From Neckera pumila (Eukaryota; Streptophyta; Bryopsida; Hypnales; Neckeraceae), in assembly GCA_963969595.1 (NCBI GenBank), contig OZ018417.1, forward strand, positions 13,518,501 through 13,582,500: a DNA stretch of 64,000 bases, in the 5' to 3' direction. Below are positions 23,509 to 34,075 of this stretch, one piece after another. How positions within the stretch are numbered: position 1 is the first letter of the stretch; each line of letters begins with the position of its first letter. Under the pieces are notes generated by a model, which was not told the DNA's origin, did no database searches, and saw only the letters and a list, made by a program, of their open reading frames with translations. Made by a program: the position numbers and the translations under genes.

Positions 23509-24111
23509 CTGAAAAATGAAGAGAAATGTAAGGAACATTGAGCCAAATCTGAAGAGCACCTTTTTACAAATAAAAGAGAAATCTGAGCACCTTCCTCCAA
23601 GTCTAGAGCAACAAAGAAGCAAATGTGAAAATCAAATTTTATTCCCATAGCAAATCTGAGATGATGGAGTCAGGAGGCGTCCCATGCTAGAACGACAGTT
23701 GCCTGAAGTGTTTGCAGGGGTTGGCAACATGAAGTTGCCGTTGGTATGCTGGCTTCTTTGAAATCTGTTTGGAATGTACATTTCTTCATGGCCGGCAGCC
23801 TCTTTAGCGGCAATAGCTTCTCCGCCCCCTTGCGCATACAAATTGGTTATGGCGGATACTTAAAGTGGAGCAGCTCCTACATTTTCAGCCGCAACAGCTT
23901 CCGCTGGGTCTTCGTGAAGGTGCCATGGCAAACGCTGATGTTGCCTTTGGCAGGGTCTACTCATTGCTGCATCAACTCTCATGCGCAAGTGTTCATTTGT
24001 TTCAACCGGAATTGGTGGAGGCTGATCCTGCACATTAGATCTCACAGCATGTGCTTGTGCCAAGCGGTCTTCTAATTTTTGAAGTTCCTCCTCCTGCCGC
24101 AACTTCAAATA

Positions 24112-25481
24112 TCAAGTCGTACAATCTGAGATGACGCCATTGGCAGAATGTGTCATGAGGAGAATCATATTAGCATCCTCCATAATTTGTATTTTCTTCA
24201 CTGCTGCATTTGCAATGGCTTGTATTGCATTCGCTTGTTTGAGGGCGGCAGTCTCCCGCAAGTTCAAAATCCTCCTCTCTTCTTTTGCATGCTTTGATCC
24301 GTGTGGCCTAATTCTGCTCCCACATGCCGTAGAAGCTCCTCCGCCATCTTTGCTGCCACTGCCCGCAAAAGCTCCTCCACCATCTCTGCTGCCAATGCCC
24401 GGTGAAGGTCCTCCACCATCTAGAGCCATGGACAGCTGCAGCAAGGAGCAATCTGAATCCGAGGAGACCTCTTTGCGCTTCATGACTGGAGCTTTTGCTT
24501 TCTCGACGGTAGAGCCTAAATTCCAACAAGGTATGTCCTTCACTAGCTCCCACACGTGCAAGTCAGCAAATTCAGAATGCTTGGGACTCTTCACTCGATA
24601 TAGTTCCAAGGCTTTGTAAAGTACATCGATTGCAATGGCGCCACTAACATTCAAGTTTGAACATTGCTGGAGGATGCCAATAAATTTAGCAACGTCATGC
24701 TCACGGTCATGCTTGAATAATCCCCACTTTTATTCTAGAAATTGAGCTGGCCTAAATGAAAAGGGTCTCCGTGCATCAAAGTGTTCAAATATACGCTCCC
24801 AAAAAGTTGATCCTTTTTGCCCATTTCTAATTATTGGATCCTATGAAATTCTTAGGACACTTCATGTTAACTGCCTTTCTTCTTCCGCTTTGAAATTCTT
24901 CCCTTTACCTGCCTTCTCCCTTTGCTGTCCATCTACCTGTGCATCAGATTCCACAAATTCTTTAGCCCTTCTACCTTGAGTACCACTACTTCTGCCCCTA
25001 CCTCTCCCCTCTCTTTCGCTGCGGGCGCCCAAGCTTTCCTCCTGAGCAACATGGAATCCATTTCAAAACTGAAGAAGTAGCAGCAACATCACAAAAATTC
25101 CGGGAACAACAAACAGGCCACTGAAACACAAAAGTAACGACAACCTCTTCTTCTTTTTCAGAAAACAAAAAATAGAAATGCTTGCTAATTCATTGAAGCG
25201 TACTAATGGATTGACAATCATCAATAATTCGGAGAACTAGAACCACAGACACTCAACATTGCTACAGTAGAAAAAACAAAACGAAAACCCTCCGCTAAAA
25301 ATTTCACCGAAATGCTTTGGCTCACCTGTTGGGATTCTGGAGAAGCTCCTTGACCTGTTCCTGCGGCGCTTGGAATGACCAAGAAGTCCTCGCTTATCCC
25401 ACCTCCACTGCGCCGTCTACAACCTCTAGAAGCTACCGGAGCTCTTAATCGACCACCACGACCTCGCAGAGCTCCTTCCAC
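24112..25481 (-). pseudogene. Harbinger second ORF, MYB/SANT-like (NAM-associated) DNA-binding protein, broken
   Basis: Exon 1 starts at 25481 (Gly/Arg-rich, ending SPESQQ before gtgagc). After an acceptor near 25050 the frame reads EESLGARSEREGRGRGR, then continues DPIIRNGQKGSTFWERIFEH, KWGLFKHDREHDVAKFIGIL, ALELYRVKSPKHSEFADLHV and RPHGSKHAKEE. This is the order of the plant Harbinger accessory protein that helps the transposase bind DNA and enter the nucleus. In-frame stops lie at 24862-24864 (TGA), 24841-24843 (TAG) and 24730-24732 (TAA). A fourth stop at 24112-24114 separates a further coiled-coil-like stretch (23860-24108) in the same frame. The gene is dead. Confidence 0.82.
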
Positions 25482-26001
25482 GACATTGGTGGCGGCTGCA
25501 ACTACTACGGCATGAACTCTGGTGCGGCCCCTCCCCCGACCTCTACTTCATTCGCTCGTGGGAATTGGTTGATCACCCAGTGAATCTCTCAAACCCCTGA
25601 CATTTGCAGCTACGTCAATCCCATACGAAAACCCTAATCCAAAATTCTCAGCAAATTTGTCAGTATCTCTCGTGCTTCTAGACCATGCTCCTCCTTCCCC
25701 TATTCCAATCACTAAAGAATTGTATCTCCCTGCACGCGCACCTCCTCACCTTCCAGCCATTTTCAGACAACAATGGATCACGTTGACACTGCCCCCGTTG
25801 AACATTCGTACATGGAAGTCAGAGTTGGAGCTGATACCGGGGCATGCGCAAGCTGCACCAGTTGCCTGTGCCATCCTCAAATTCTGGCGTGGCCGGTCAG
25901 AAAAAAAGGCTTGCACGCCTGCCGTGGGGAACTCTTTCAGCCCGAGCTCGAGCAGTGAACGTGTCAGGGGCCCTTGGCGTGCTGCCGTGGGACTGCTCTT
26001 A

Positions 26002-26260
26002 AAGCATACTTGAGGGCCATGTGCACACTTGTGCAAAGTAGGGTCACAAATAGGATTTGAAGCAACTACTGTACAGTAATGAGATCCATTTCGGAGGACG
26101 TACGTGATTAAATCAGTATTTTTGTATAAATAATTGTGTGTTCACTTCTCCTCAGTGAATTCCACAAGAACATGCCTGAATATGCGGTGCCGCGGGCGCT
26201 TGCTTCCAGAATCTCAATGAATATCAGCACATTGGTTTAGTCAATCAAGTTTGACAACTG
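26002..26260. other. Spacer between Harbinger element and MITE
   Basis: No gene or repeat boundary was recognised in this short AT-rich spacer. Confidence 0.4.
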
Positions 26261-26674
26261 AGGTAGACAAGCCGCATTGATTTGCAATCTAATATTTTGG
26301 AGCCAACTCCAAGAGGGGATAATATTTTATTTAGATGTGTGTGATTGATTCACAAATCAAACCCAAGTGGAATCATAATTTTTCAAATTAAAATTTTGAT
26401 TTTCTGTGAATTTCTGAAGTGGTCTGTCCTAAAATTGCTAATTTGCTCATAGAATGGAGTCATATACGTCCTATAAACAATCCATAACTGCCTTCCTATA
26501 TATTCAATAGTACTTAAGTATTCACCATTAAAGGATTGATACAGTATCCGTTGTTGCCATTGATGTAGTGATTTTGTTAGAAAATGAACAGATTTGGATG
26601 TTTGGGGGATGGAATTGGAGCCAAAAGTAGGATGATGGAATTGGGCAGTTAATGGAATTGAATTGGTCTACCTT
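26261..26674. mobile_element. MITE with aaggtagac termini, copy A (414 bp)
   Basis: It starts aggtagacaag and ends ttggtctacctt. It is homologous over its length to 31193-31614 in inverted orientation, sharing ccaactccaagagg, cacaaatcaaacccaag, ttaaaggattga, aaaatgaacagatttggatg and gtaggatgatggaatt. It carries no open frame. Confidence 0.82.
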
Positions 26675-26985
26675 AAGTTACTGTGAGTACACCCAAACAC
26701 GTACTTGCGCTAAAACCGCCATCATCACTTTGTGTACATCTCCCAAATCAATATGTGCATACGTTGAATAAACAATTTTAGAACATCTACCCACAAAAAA
26801 ATTGATCCTTTGTAAATTTTGCATATAGGATTCAAATGTCACGTTCTTTGGTTCTTTGGTGCTTTGGAACCTCCTTTCGCTTGCCAACAAGAAAATACAA
26901 AAATTTGACTAGTCTATTGATACAAAATTGGCGCAGTAGCAAAAAGTGGCCGTTTGGTGGGATATCCACCTTAATAGTAGATCAT

Positions 26986-27020
<35 letters not shown>
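26986..27020 (+). repeat. Poly-G tract of 35 bases
   Basis: An uninterrupted run of G directly follows gatcat. It yields artificial poly-Gly and poly-Pro open frames on the two strands, which are not genes. The exact length is unlikely to be reliable. Confidence 0.9.
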
Positions 27021-27322
27021 CTCTCAGGTAGGAGGTCTACAAAGCAACTACCCTCTAAAAGCTTCTCTAACATGGAGTTACAATTTTCTTTCTTTAATGT
27101 TTCAATTGCATTTGTCAATGTATTAATGGTGAACACATCTTGGGGTCGACGCTTTAGTAACCTATAAAGGTTCCAACTTCAAATTTCATAACTAATTCCA
27201 CAAAGGGCCAAAAAATTGAAACAACTTATATTAGATGTCAATTGCATTTGTCTTGTTAAAGAAAACATATTGAAAACTATTTCAAAGAAGTCAAGCACCT
27301 CAAATTGTGAATCAGATCTTAA

Positions 27323-28316
27323 CCTTTAAAGGATTGGTTGTCCCCTCGGGGGACAATTTGGGTCCGGGTAGGTTCCTATTGTCTCAATTTTTTGTGATAT
27401 TTTTTGTGATATTTTTAGGTTGTATATTTTTGCAAGAGCTTTGTGAATATATAATTTTTATTTTCATTGATGCTCGGGAGCAAAAGTTATGGCACAATAA
27501 GCAAAAATGAAATTTGGCGGGCAGCACAAAAAAAATCATGAAAAGTCAAAATATATATTTTTTTAATTTTTCGACTCAAAGATTATATTTTTGTCTACAT
27601 GTGAAGCTTTGTTTCATTCAATTTGGACTAATAATGAGAAAGTTATGGACAATCTTAGTTTTTTGGGCAATCTAAGCATCTTCTTGAAAAAATAACTTAT
27701 TGAATTCATTTTTGAATGCAATTTTTAGAATATTTCAAATTTTTGAATGTACTTTTTAGTTCAAATTTTTGAATTCATTTTTGAATTCATTTTTAGAATT
27801 TTCCAAAAGCAATTGTTAGACATGATTAGATTTTCTTGCTAGAACAATCTCACCGTTGGGATTATTGTGATTCAATTTTATCTAAAAGCTATTAACAATT
27901 TAGTTTTTTCTTCAATCTTGAACCCACTTCTCCTTAACAATTTTTTAATGAGTGAAAATTAAGTGATTTTTTTCCTAAATTTTTTTGGTAGATTAACAAC
28001 TCAACTACTTAACATAAATAAGTAGAAAATCAAAATCAATAGTGCAAAAAATTTGAACTAAAAAGATTCAAAGCCAAAAAATCTAGTCAAGCAAGGTGGA
28101 AAAAAACTTGTTTTCTTCACTTCAAATGCACATATCTTGCAATCTATGTGATTAAAGTTTCTAAAAATTCTTCCACATATTTAGATACTAGTCAAGTATA
28201 AGATCTTATGGTTGGATATGCAAAAAAAAACAATTGTTTAAACTCTTTTCTCTTTGCAATAGAAATGACAGTTTTGAGTGTTTTTTGGTAGGAAAATCAC
28301 CTTGGTCCTTTAGGGG
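27323..28316. mobile_element. TTAA-flanked non-coding element, copy 2 (994 bp)
   Basis: TTAA at 27319-27322 is followed by cctttaaaggattggttgtc, then cctcgggggacaa. The right end reads ttggtaggaaaatcacc, then ttggtcctttagggg, with a degenerate flank (gtaa). Internal blocks aaagttatggacaatctt and cttgcaatctatgtgatta recur in the other copies. It is non-coding. Confidence 0.8.
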
Positions 28317-29391
28317 GTAAAGGGGTGCTTTACGGACCTTTTACTTGACATTAATTTCTTGGTACTATATTGATTTTTCCTATTGCTGAAGGCACAATTA
28401 GTATCACTACAAAAAATTGTTTTGAGGAACTTTGTACAAAATTGTACTGTCTTGATTCACAGTAATTCAAAATAGTAGGACATTGAAAAGTTAGAATCAC
28501 ACACTAATAGGATAAATTAATTGATGGAGTGTCTTTAAAAACCATTTTTTTTAGTTCCAAGTCAATTATGAGGACAATGACTTCAACTTTGTTCAATGCA
28601 TGTATTCTAAACAAGGTTGAAAAAAATGAAAATCCACCATCAAATCTCCAAAAAAAAATTTATATGCAAATATCAATGTTTTGACAACAAATGAAATTTT
28701 ACTCTAAATGCTAAAACATGACAAATGGACTTTTAGGAATAATTTAATCCTCTAGTACTCTGAAATACAACTTTTTTATAATAGACAAAACGCAAAAAGT
28801 TTTTTTGCCGGTTTCTAAAAGATGTCTCTTTTATCCATCTAAATCTATTTGGTCAGTTCTTGTACTAGCCTACTAACTAATACTTGAATATAATGGATTT
28901 TCAAAAACTATTTTTTATTAATTAAAAGAAAGACATGCCTTTCAAAAGTCACACAAATTTTATATTATATATTATAATATATGCAAAAATGATTTACTAT
29001 ATGTATCGAGTACAAAATTTTTTCTATTTTGATGCATTTTCATCTAAACAAATTGACTCCTTCTATCCTACGAAGTTTGAGATGTGGTAAATAGCACCTT
29101 GTATTTATTTTAAATATGCATGTAATCTATAATTTTTAGTTGATTTGAATTTTATGTCAACATTTTTGGATACATATGTATAAGTGAATCACATTATCTT
29201 GTACAATTCAATTTTCTTTGCAAGTGGATCTGTAGTGTTAAGAACTCATTTCAAAAATGTTATGTTGATTGCACATGAATATAAAGAGATGCAATTGTCT
29301 TTCATTCTTGGAAATATTGGAGTTTGAATTAATATAAATTGCCATGTGTTTTGCATCGTGATTCAAAATACTATAGCCTCCAATATTTTAA
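28317..29391. other. AT-rich spacer between two TTAA-flanked elements
   Basis: No gene is visible. cactacaaaaaattg at about 28406 resembles a CACTA terminus, but no partner was found. Confidence 0.4.
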
Positions 29392-30297
29392 CCCCTAAAA
29401 GCCTGTTGTCCCTTCGGGAGTTCGGGGGACAAATGCATTTTTGGGCAGGTACCTACGGGCTGAAATTTTCTCTTGAGTTTTTGAGACTTTTTTAGGAGGT
29501 AGAAAAACTAATTAGCTTCATGGGAATATAATTTTTTCACAATCGGTGCCTGGGAACAAAAGTTATGACCAAATAAGCTAAAAATAGGGGACGGGGGGCA
29601 GCAAAAAAAATTTGCACCTCTTTTGTTTTTTAGTATTTTTTTTCTCATAGATTATATTTTTGTCTATCTAAAAAGCTTTTATTCATTTCATTTGGATTTG
29701 TTATGAGAAAGTTATGGATATTCTTGTTTTTTGGGCAGTTGGAGCATCTTTTTGAAAAAATAACTTGTAGGATTCATTTCTAAATGCAATTTTTCAACAT
29801 TTTCAATTTTTTTTTTTGCATGGTTAAGTTTACTTGCTCAAACAATCTGACCATTGGGATTAGTGCATTTTAATTCCATCTAAAATATATGAATATTTTA
29901 GATTTTCCTTCTATTTCGTACCTACTTCTACTTAACAATTTTTTCAATAATGAAAATTAAGTATTTCTGAATTTTTTTTTTTGGGTAGATTGTCAACTCA
30001 ATTCTCCACTACAAACATTTAAAGCTCAAAACTTTGTAGTGTAAAATTTTAAGTTAAAAATGTTCAAAGTCAAAAATCCAGTCCCACAATGTGCTGAAAA
30101 TTTTGTTTTTGTAGATATCTTGCAATCTGTGCGGTCAAAAATTCTGAAATTTTTCCACACATTCTCATACTAGTTAGGTCTAAGATCATACGATTAGATG
30201 TGCAAAAAGAACATTTTTAATTTTTTTTCACTCTTTGCTAAAAAAAATGGCAATTTTGGGTGTTTTTGGGTAGAAAGAAGGCCTTGGGCTTTAGGGG
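29392..30297. mobile_element. TTAA-flanked non-coding element, copy 3 (906 bp)
   Basis: Perfect TTAA flanks lie at 29388-29391 and 30298-30301. The left terminus is cccctaaaagcctgttgtcc; the right is gaaggccttgggctttagggg. It has the same internal layout as the copy at 27323 (cgggggacaa near the left end, gttatggatattcttg, gcaatctgtgcggtcaaaaa, cacacattctcatactagtt). It is non-coding and is the cleanest member for defining termini. Confidence 0.88.
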
Positions 30298-30301
30298 TTA
30301 A

Positions 30302-31192
30302 AAATTCAATTTTTTATATGTAACTCACTTGAGACATCATTACATTATTTAGCATTGGAGTTAGGGTGTCATTTGAGTCCATGTGTAATAGACTATACAT
30401 CAATAAAATATAATTTGACCTATATCACTTCAATAATAAAATAAAAATATCTTATATGTATTCCCTTTAATTTCTTCTCAATATATTAGTTGGTCATTGA
30501 TTTCATCTGAACTCATAATTACAAAAAAATTTCCCCATAAATTGCATTGATAAAAAGATTCATGTTGTTCTTACATTAAATATAGGTGGAAATATTATAA
30601 TTATGATGTAAACTACTTGTGAAAAATGTTGCCCAACACTTATGACATAGAAAAAGAATTCATGCAGTTTCTTGAAGACTCTTTATGAGACTTTTTTGAA
30701 AGAAAAATGATAGATTTTAAATAACATTATATATGAAAACAATATAAGTAAATTCTTTTTATGTAAAATATGCATAACATGATTTCTATTTCTTACTAAA
30801 TTTCACTAATACTCCCCTTATTTTCATATAATAAGTTGATACATTTTACATATTCCATGTCAGATTTGGTAAAAAATGTTTGAACTTGTTGAAATGCACT
30901 ACAAGGGAAAAATTCTAATAGGACTTTAACAAGAAAATGTCAAAAGAGTGGTATTCAATTTCTTGTTTTTTTGGTTGTTAAAGTTTGTTAAAACTTGATA
31001 GGTTTGAGAACAATTCATCAAAATATAATTTTTGGAAAATAAAAAAAAAGGGGTGGCTTTAGCTAGTGTTTAAGATTTTGTTTTTCATCCTTGAATTTTT
31101 AGCATGTGACAACTACAAAATATGTCACCCTGGATAGCACTATGGACAACTTCTTGCCTTGTTGAACAAAAAGTTGTACTACAAGAGACTAT
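30302..31192. other. AT-rich spacer
   Basis: No gene, structured RNA or bounded repeat was recognised. cactacaaggg near 30898 resembles a CACTA end but has no confirmed partner. Confidence 0.4.
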
Positions 31193-31614
31193 AAGGTAGA
31201 CCAACCCATTTCTATTCATTGCCTAATTCCATCATCCTACTCTGGATTCCAATTCCATCGAGCCTATCATCCAAATCCACTCATTTTCTGACAAAATCAT
31301 TGATTAATGCCAACAAAGAATAATGTCTCAATCCTTTAATGTTGAACACTCAAGTACCATTGGATACATGGGAGAGCGGTCATGGGTTGTTCCTAGGATA
31401 TTTATGATTCCAATCTATGAATGGTTTTGTAATGTCAAGGTAGACTACATGAGAAATTTACAAACATTACAATTTTAATCAGAAAATTGTAATTCCTCTT
31501 GGGTTTAATTTGTGAAACAAGCACACACCTCTAAAAATATGTGTCCCTTTTGGAGTTGACCCCAACCAAGATATTCAAGATTGCTACTCTGCATGAAATA
31601 GACTTGTCTACCTT
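31193..31614. mobile_element. MITE with aaggtagac termini, copy B (422 bp, inverted)
   Basis: It starts aaggtagaccaa and ends cttgtctacctt. Its reverse complement aligns along its length with 26261-26674. Flanking TA on both sides fits a mariner/Stowaway-type target. Confidence 0.82.
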
Positions 31615-32305
31615 ATTCCTGAAACACTAACTTGCTTTTCAAGTAAGGTCCTACTCAAGTTTCTTCACGTGCACTATAAATGTAACGCATTTACATACTA
31701 GTGTATTTTGGTACTCCGTATAATAAAAAAATTGTCATGATGCACCACTTTGCACAATTTGAAATATTTTGAAAATTACCGCCAATACAATACATTAAAA
31801 TAAAACCTCATTTTGCAACTACTGTATCGAGTGGCTTACAGAGTAAATGTGGCTCACAGAGTAATGTCACAGACTCACAGTTCCATGAATCTGCAAATAC
31901 CGAAAGCAAGCATAAAGCGTATGCCGGCACGATCCCCAGTTTCTCAACAACACTGAGATACTGTACTGCACCCTCAACACAAAGTCAAGTGCAAAAAAAT
32001 GTGAAATTCAATGACATGCTCCCCAAGCACTTTTTATTTTCTTTCCTTTTTTTTTTTTTTTCAATTTTTTATGAAGTGCCAAAGTAGTGATATAAAATAT
32101 TGTAGTGGTGCTCCAAATTTCAGCATTCATCCACATATTGGATAGAAAATATCAAATCAGAACATATCACATATCCATAAATATATTTTCCTCCACAATT
32201 TGACGATTTCATCTAAGATTTTTTTTTTAATTTGAAGTCTTTTGGCAAAAAACTTCATGATTTGTCACCATATTTTAGTCCAATTTATTTTTCTTTGGTT
32301 GCAAT
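31615..32305. other. AT-rich spacer
   Basis: No feature could be supported. Confidence 0.4.
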
Positions 32306-32454
32306 CTACACTGAATAGGGATATTAAGGGGATCCATACATCCCACACTATATAAATATCTACCGTGGGTTGTACATCTTGTCTCAAATATGTACAGTTT
32401 CTAAGAAAGGTCCCTTTAATTATTTGGTCCCCTTAATACCCCTATTCAGTGTAG
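32306..32454. mobile_element. Foldback MITE, about 149 bp
   Basis: Left arm ctacactgaatagggatatt, then aaggggatcc. The right arm read in reverse complement is ctacactgaataggggtatt, then aaggggacc. Arms of about 30 bp match with two differences. It sits just upstream of the NAD kinase leader region. Confidence 0.8.
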
Positions 32455-34075
32455 CACTATCCCCCACCAAAAAAAAGCCCTGCTCCCAAGAAAACTCCAC
32501 AACTTTTAGGGCTCTTTGCTAGTTCCTTTTCAAACCTCGAAGTTTCTCCTGACCGTAAGGAGCTCCCCGAATGCTGGAAACAGGGCAACAAAAGGGACCT
32601 CCACGTCACCCAACTCCATGCTCGACCCCTCCACGTCACCCCATTCCAAGCCACATCTTTTCCTCGTCTCTCACCTTCCCCGCACCAACTCGCAGCAAGC
32701 ACGCAGGTTTTGACTGCAAAGTGTGCGCATTTGCAGCGTTTTGTGGCGCTATGGAAACCATCCATGTGTTTGCAATCGAAGCTGACCTTTCCAATTCTCC
32801 CTGTGCAATAGTGAGCGGTGCTGGTGGTTTCTCAGATTTTTCAAGAATTTTTTTCCTAATTTTCCTATTTTATTCAATTCTGTTCGTTCAGAAACATCAT
32901 TCAGGGACTACGTCGCTGCATTTCTTGTAGTGGTCGCGGTGGTAGTCCAAGCATTGTCTCGAATTCCGAATTTCGAGTGGTTTGGTCGGGGTATCGGAGC
33001 GGAGGGATTGCGACTGTTGGAGCCATATGTTGAGGGTTTTTTAGGTTTTTTCTTGCTGATGGAGAGGCTCTGTTAATTTTGGCTTGAACTTATTCTCTTG
33101 AAATTGGCCGGGTTGCGAGTAGGAGGAGCGCGTCCACCGCCATGCCGACTTTACACAGGCTAGGCTGCATTACCGCTGTCGGTAGATTGCCCAGGAATTT
33201 CTTATCAAGTGCTTGTTCGACGACGCTGATTTGATCCACACCTCTATTCCAAGATTTTTGAACTCAAATTATGTGTAAAATTGAAATTTTTATTCAGTTT
33301 CTAGTATTTGCGACCTGCGAGGGGTTTAATAATCGGGGAGGAGACGACGGAATACATTCTTGTCGACTTTTCTAATTTCTTCGTCACATGCCCAAGGTAC
33401 GGAAAACGTTACTTACCAACGATGAGTTCATTTCTGTTCTCTTTCCAAACACGGGCATTGAGTGTGCGGCGTACAGAATCGACCTACTAAAGTGAAGGTG
33501 CATGTGTGAGAGTGACTGTGAGGGTACTACAAGGAGGAGCCAGCACGACTTATTTTAGGATTTCTTCTTTTCAAAAATTTAGCGGAATACCTTGTCTACA
33601 TGAATCCACGTTGCTTGGGAATGCTTGTACCTTCGATCCGAGGGTTTAGCATGAGAATTGAGAAGCTTCCGTATTCGTATCACGCAGTTTAGGGTTTTGT
33701 CTTCCTCTTATTATAGAAAACTCTGTTCTCCTCCTGTACACGTTAAAGTAAAAAGATATTCTTATTGACCAGGACGAGTATTGTGAGTCTTATTGACCAG
33801 GACGAGTATTGTGGGCCTTATTGACCAGGACGAGTTTTGTTGCTCTTATTGACCAGGACGAGTATTGTGGGTCTTATTGGAATTAAGTATTGCAGAAGCG
33901 GATATGACTTGTGTGGAGAATCGTGATAAAACGAACTTGCACTGAGAGTCCTTGAAATCCTATGTCTTGAAAGTCTTCTAAGCCACATGACGCTGGCAAT
34001 TGTGTTCTTACTAGCATGACCGGTATTTGAAGCAGTAAAGTTCGTAAGGAAGTTGTTATTGAAGTGAAACCTGAG
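32455..34075 (+). promoter_or_regulatory. Promoter and leader region of the NAD kinase gene
   Basis: GC content rises from about 32460, as at the other gene starts. In-frame stops (for example TGA at 34028-34030) precede the chosen ATG. Open frames at 32457-32765 (-) and 32571-32930 (+) overlap on opposite strands and lack family features. The region holds the 28-bp repeat described separately. A leader intron is likely but not resolved. Confidence 0.5.
33761..33872 (+). repeat. Four tandem 28-bp repeats in the NAD kinase leader
   Basis: Units at 33761, 33789, 33817 and 33845 each begin cttattgaccaggacgagta and end gtgagt, gtgggc, gttgct or gtgggt. A partial fifth (cttattgg) follows. The core ttgaccaggacgag is invariant in all four. 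Confidence 0.93.

Larger units (their letters stand above)
21358..25998. mobile_element. PIF/Harbinger DNA transposon, 4.6 kb, decayed
   Basis: TTA trinucleotides at 21355-21357 and 25999-26001 form a 3-bp target duplication. The left end reads gagcatctccacgg; the reverse complement of the right end reads gagcagtcccacgg. Subterminal regions on both sides are GC-rich. Inside are the two genes typical of this superfamily: a transposase remnant on the + strand (21868-22311) and a MYB/SANT-like second protein on the - strand (24112-25481), both broken. Boundaries, duplication and gene content all agree. Confidence 0.9.

Noticed and set aside
26836..27167. Poly-Gly and poly-Pro proteins around the G tract
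   Set aside because: They exist only because a homopolymer is open in all frames.
30896..32930. A CACTA element from cactacaaggg to ttcttgtagtg
   Set aside because: Only nine terminal bases match, the interior has no transposase and the flanking triplets do not agree; the right end is inside the NAD kinase upstream region.
32571..32930. 119-residue Pro/Ser-rich frame upstream of NAD kinase
   Set aside because: It has low complexity, an overlapping antisense frame and no family match; it is most likely promoter or leader sequence.
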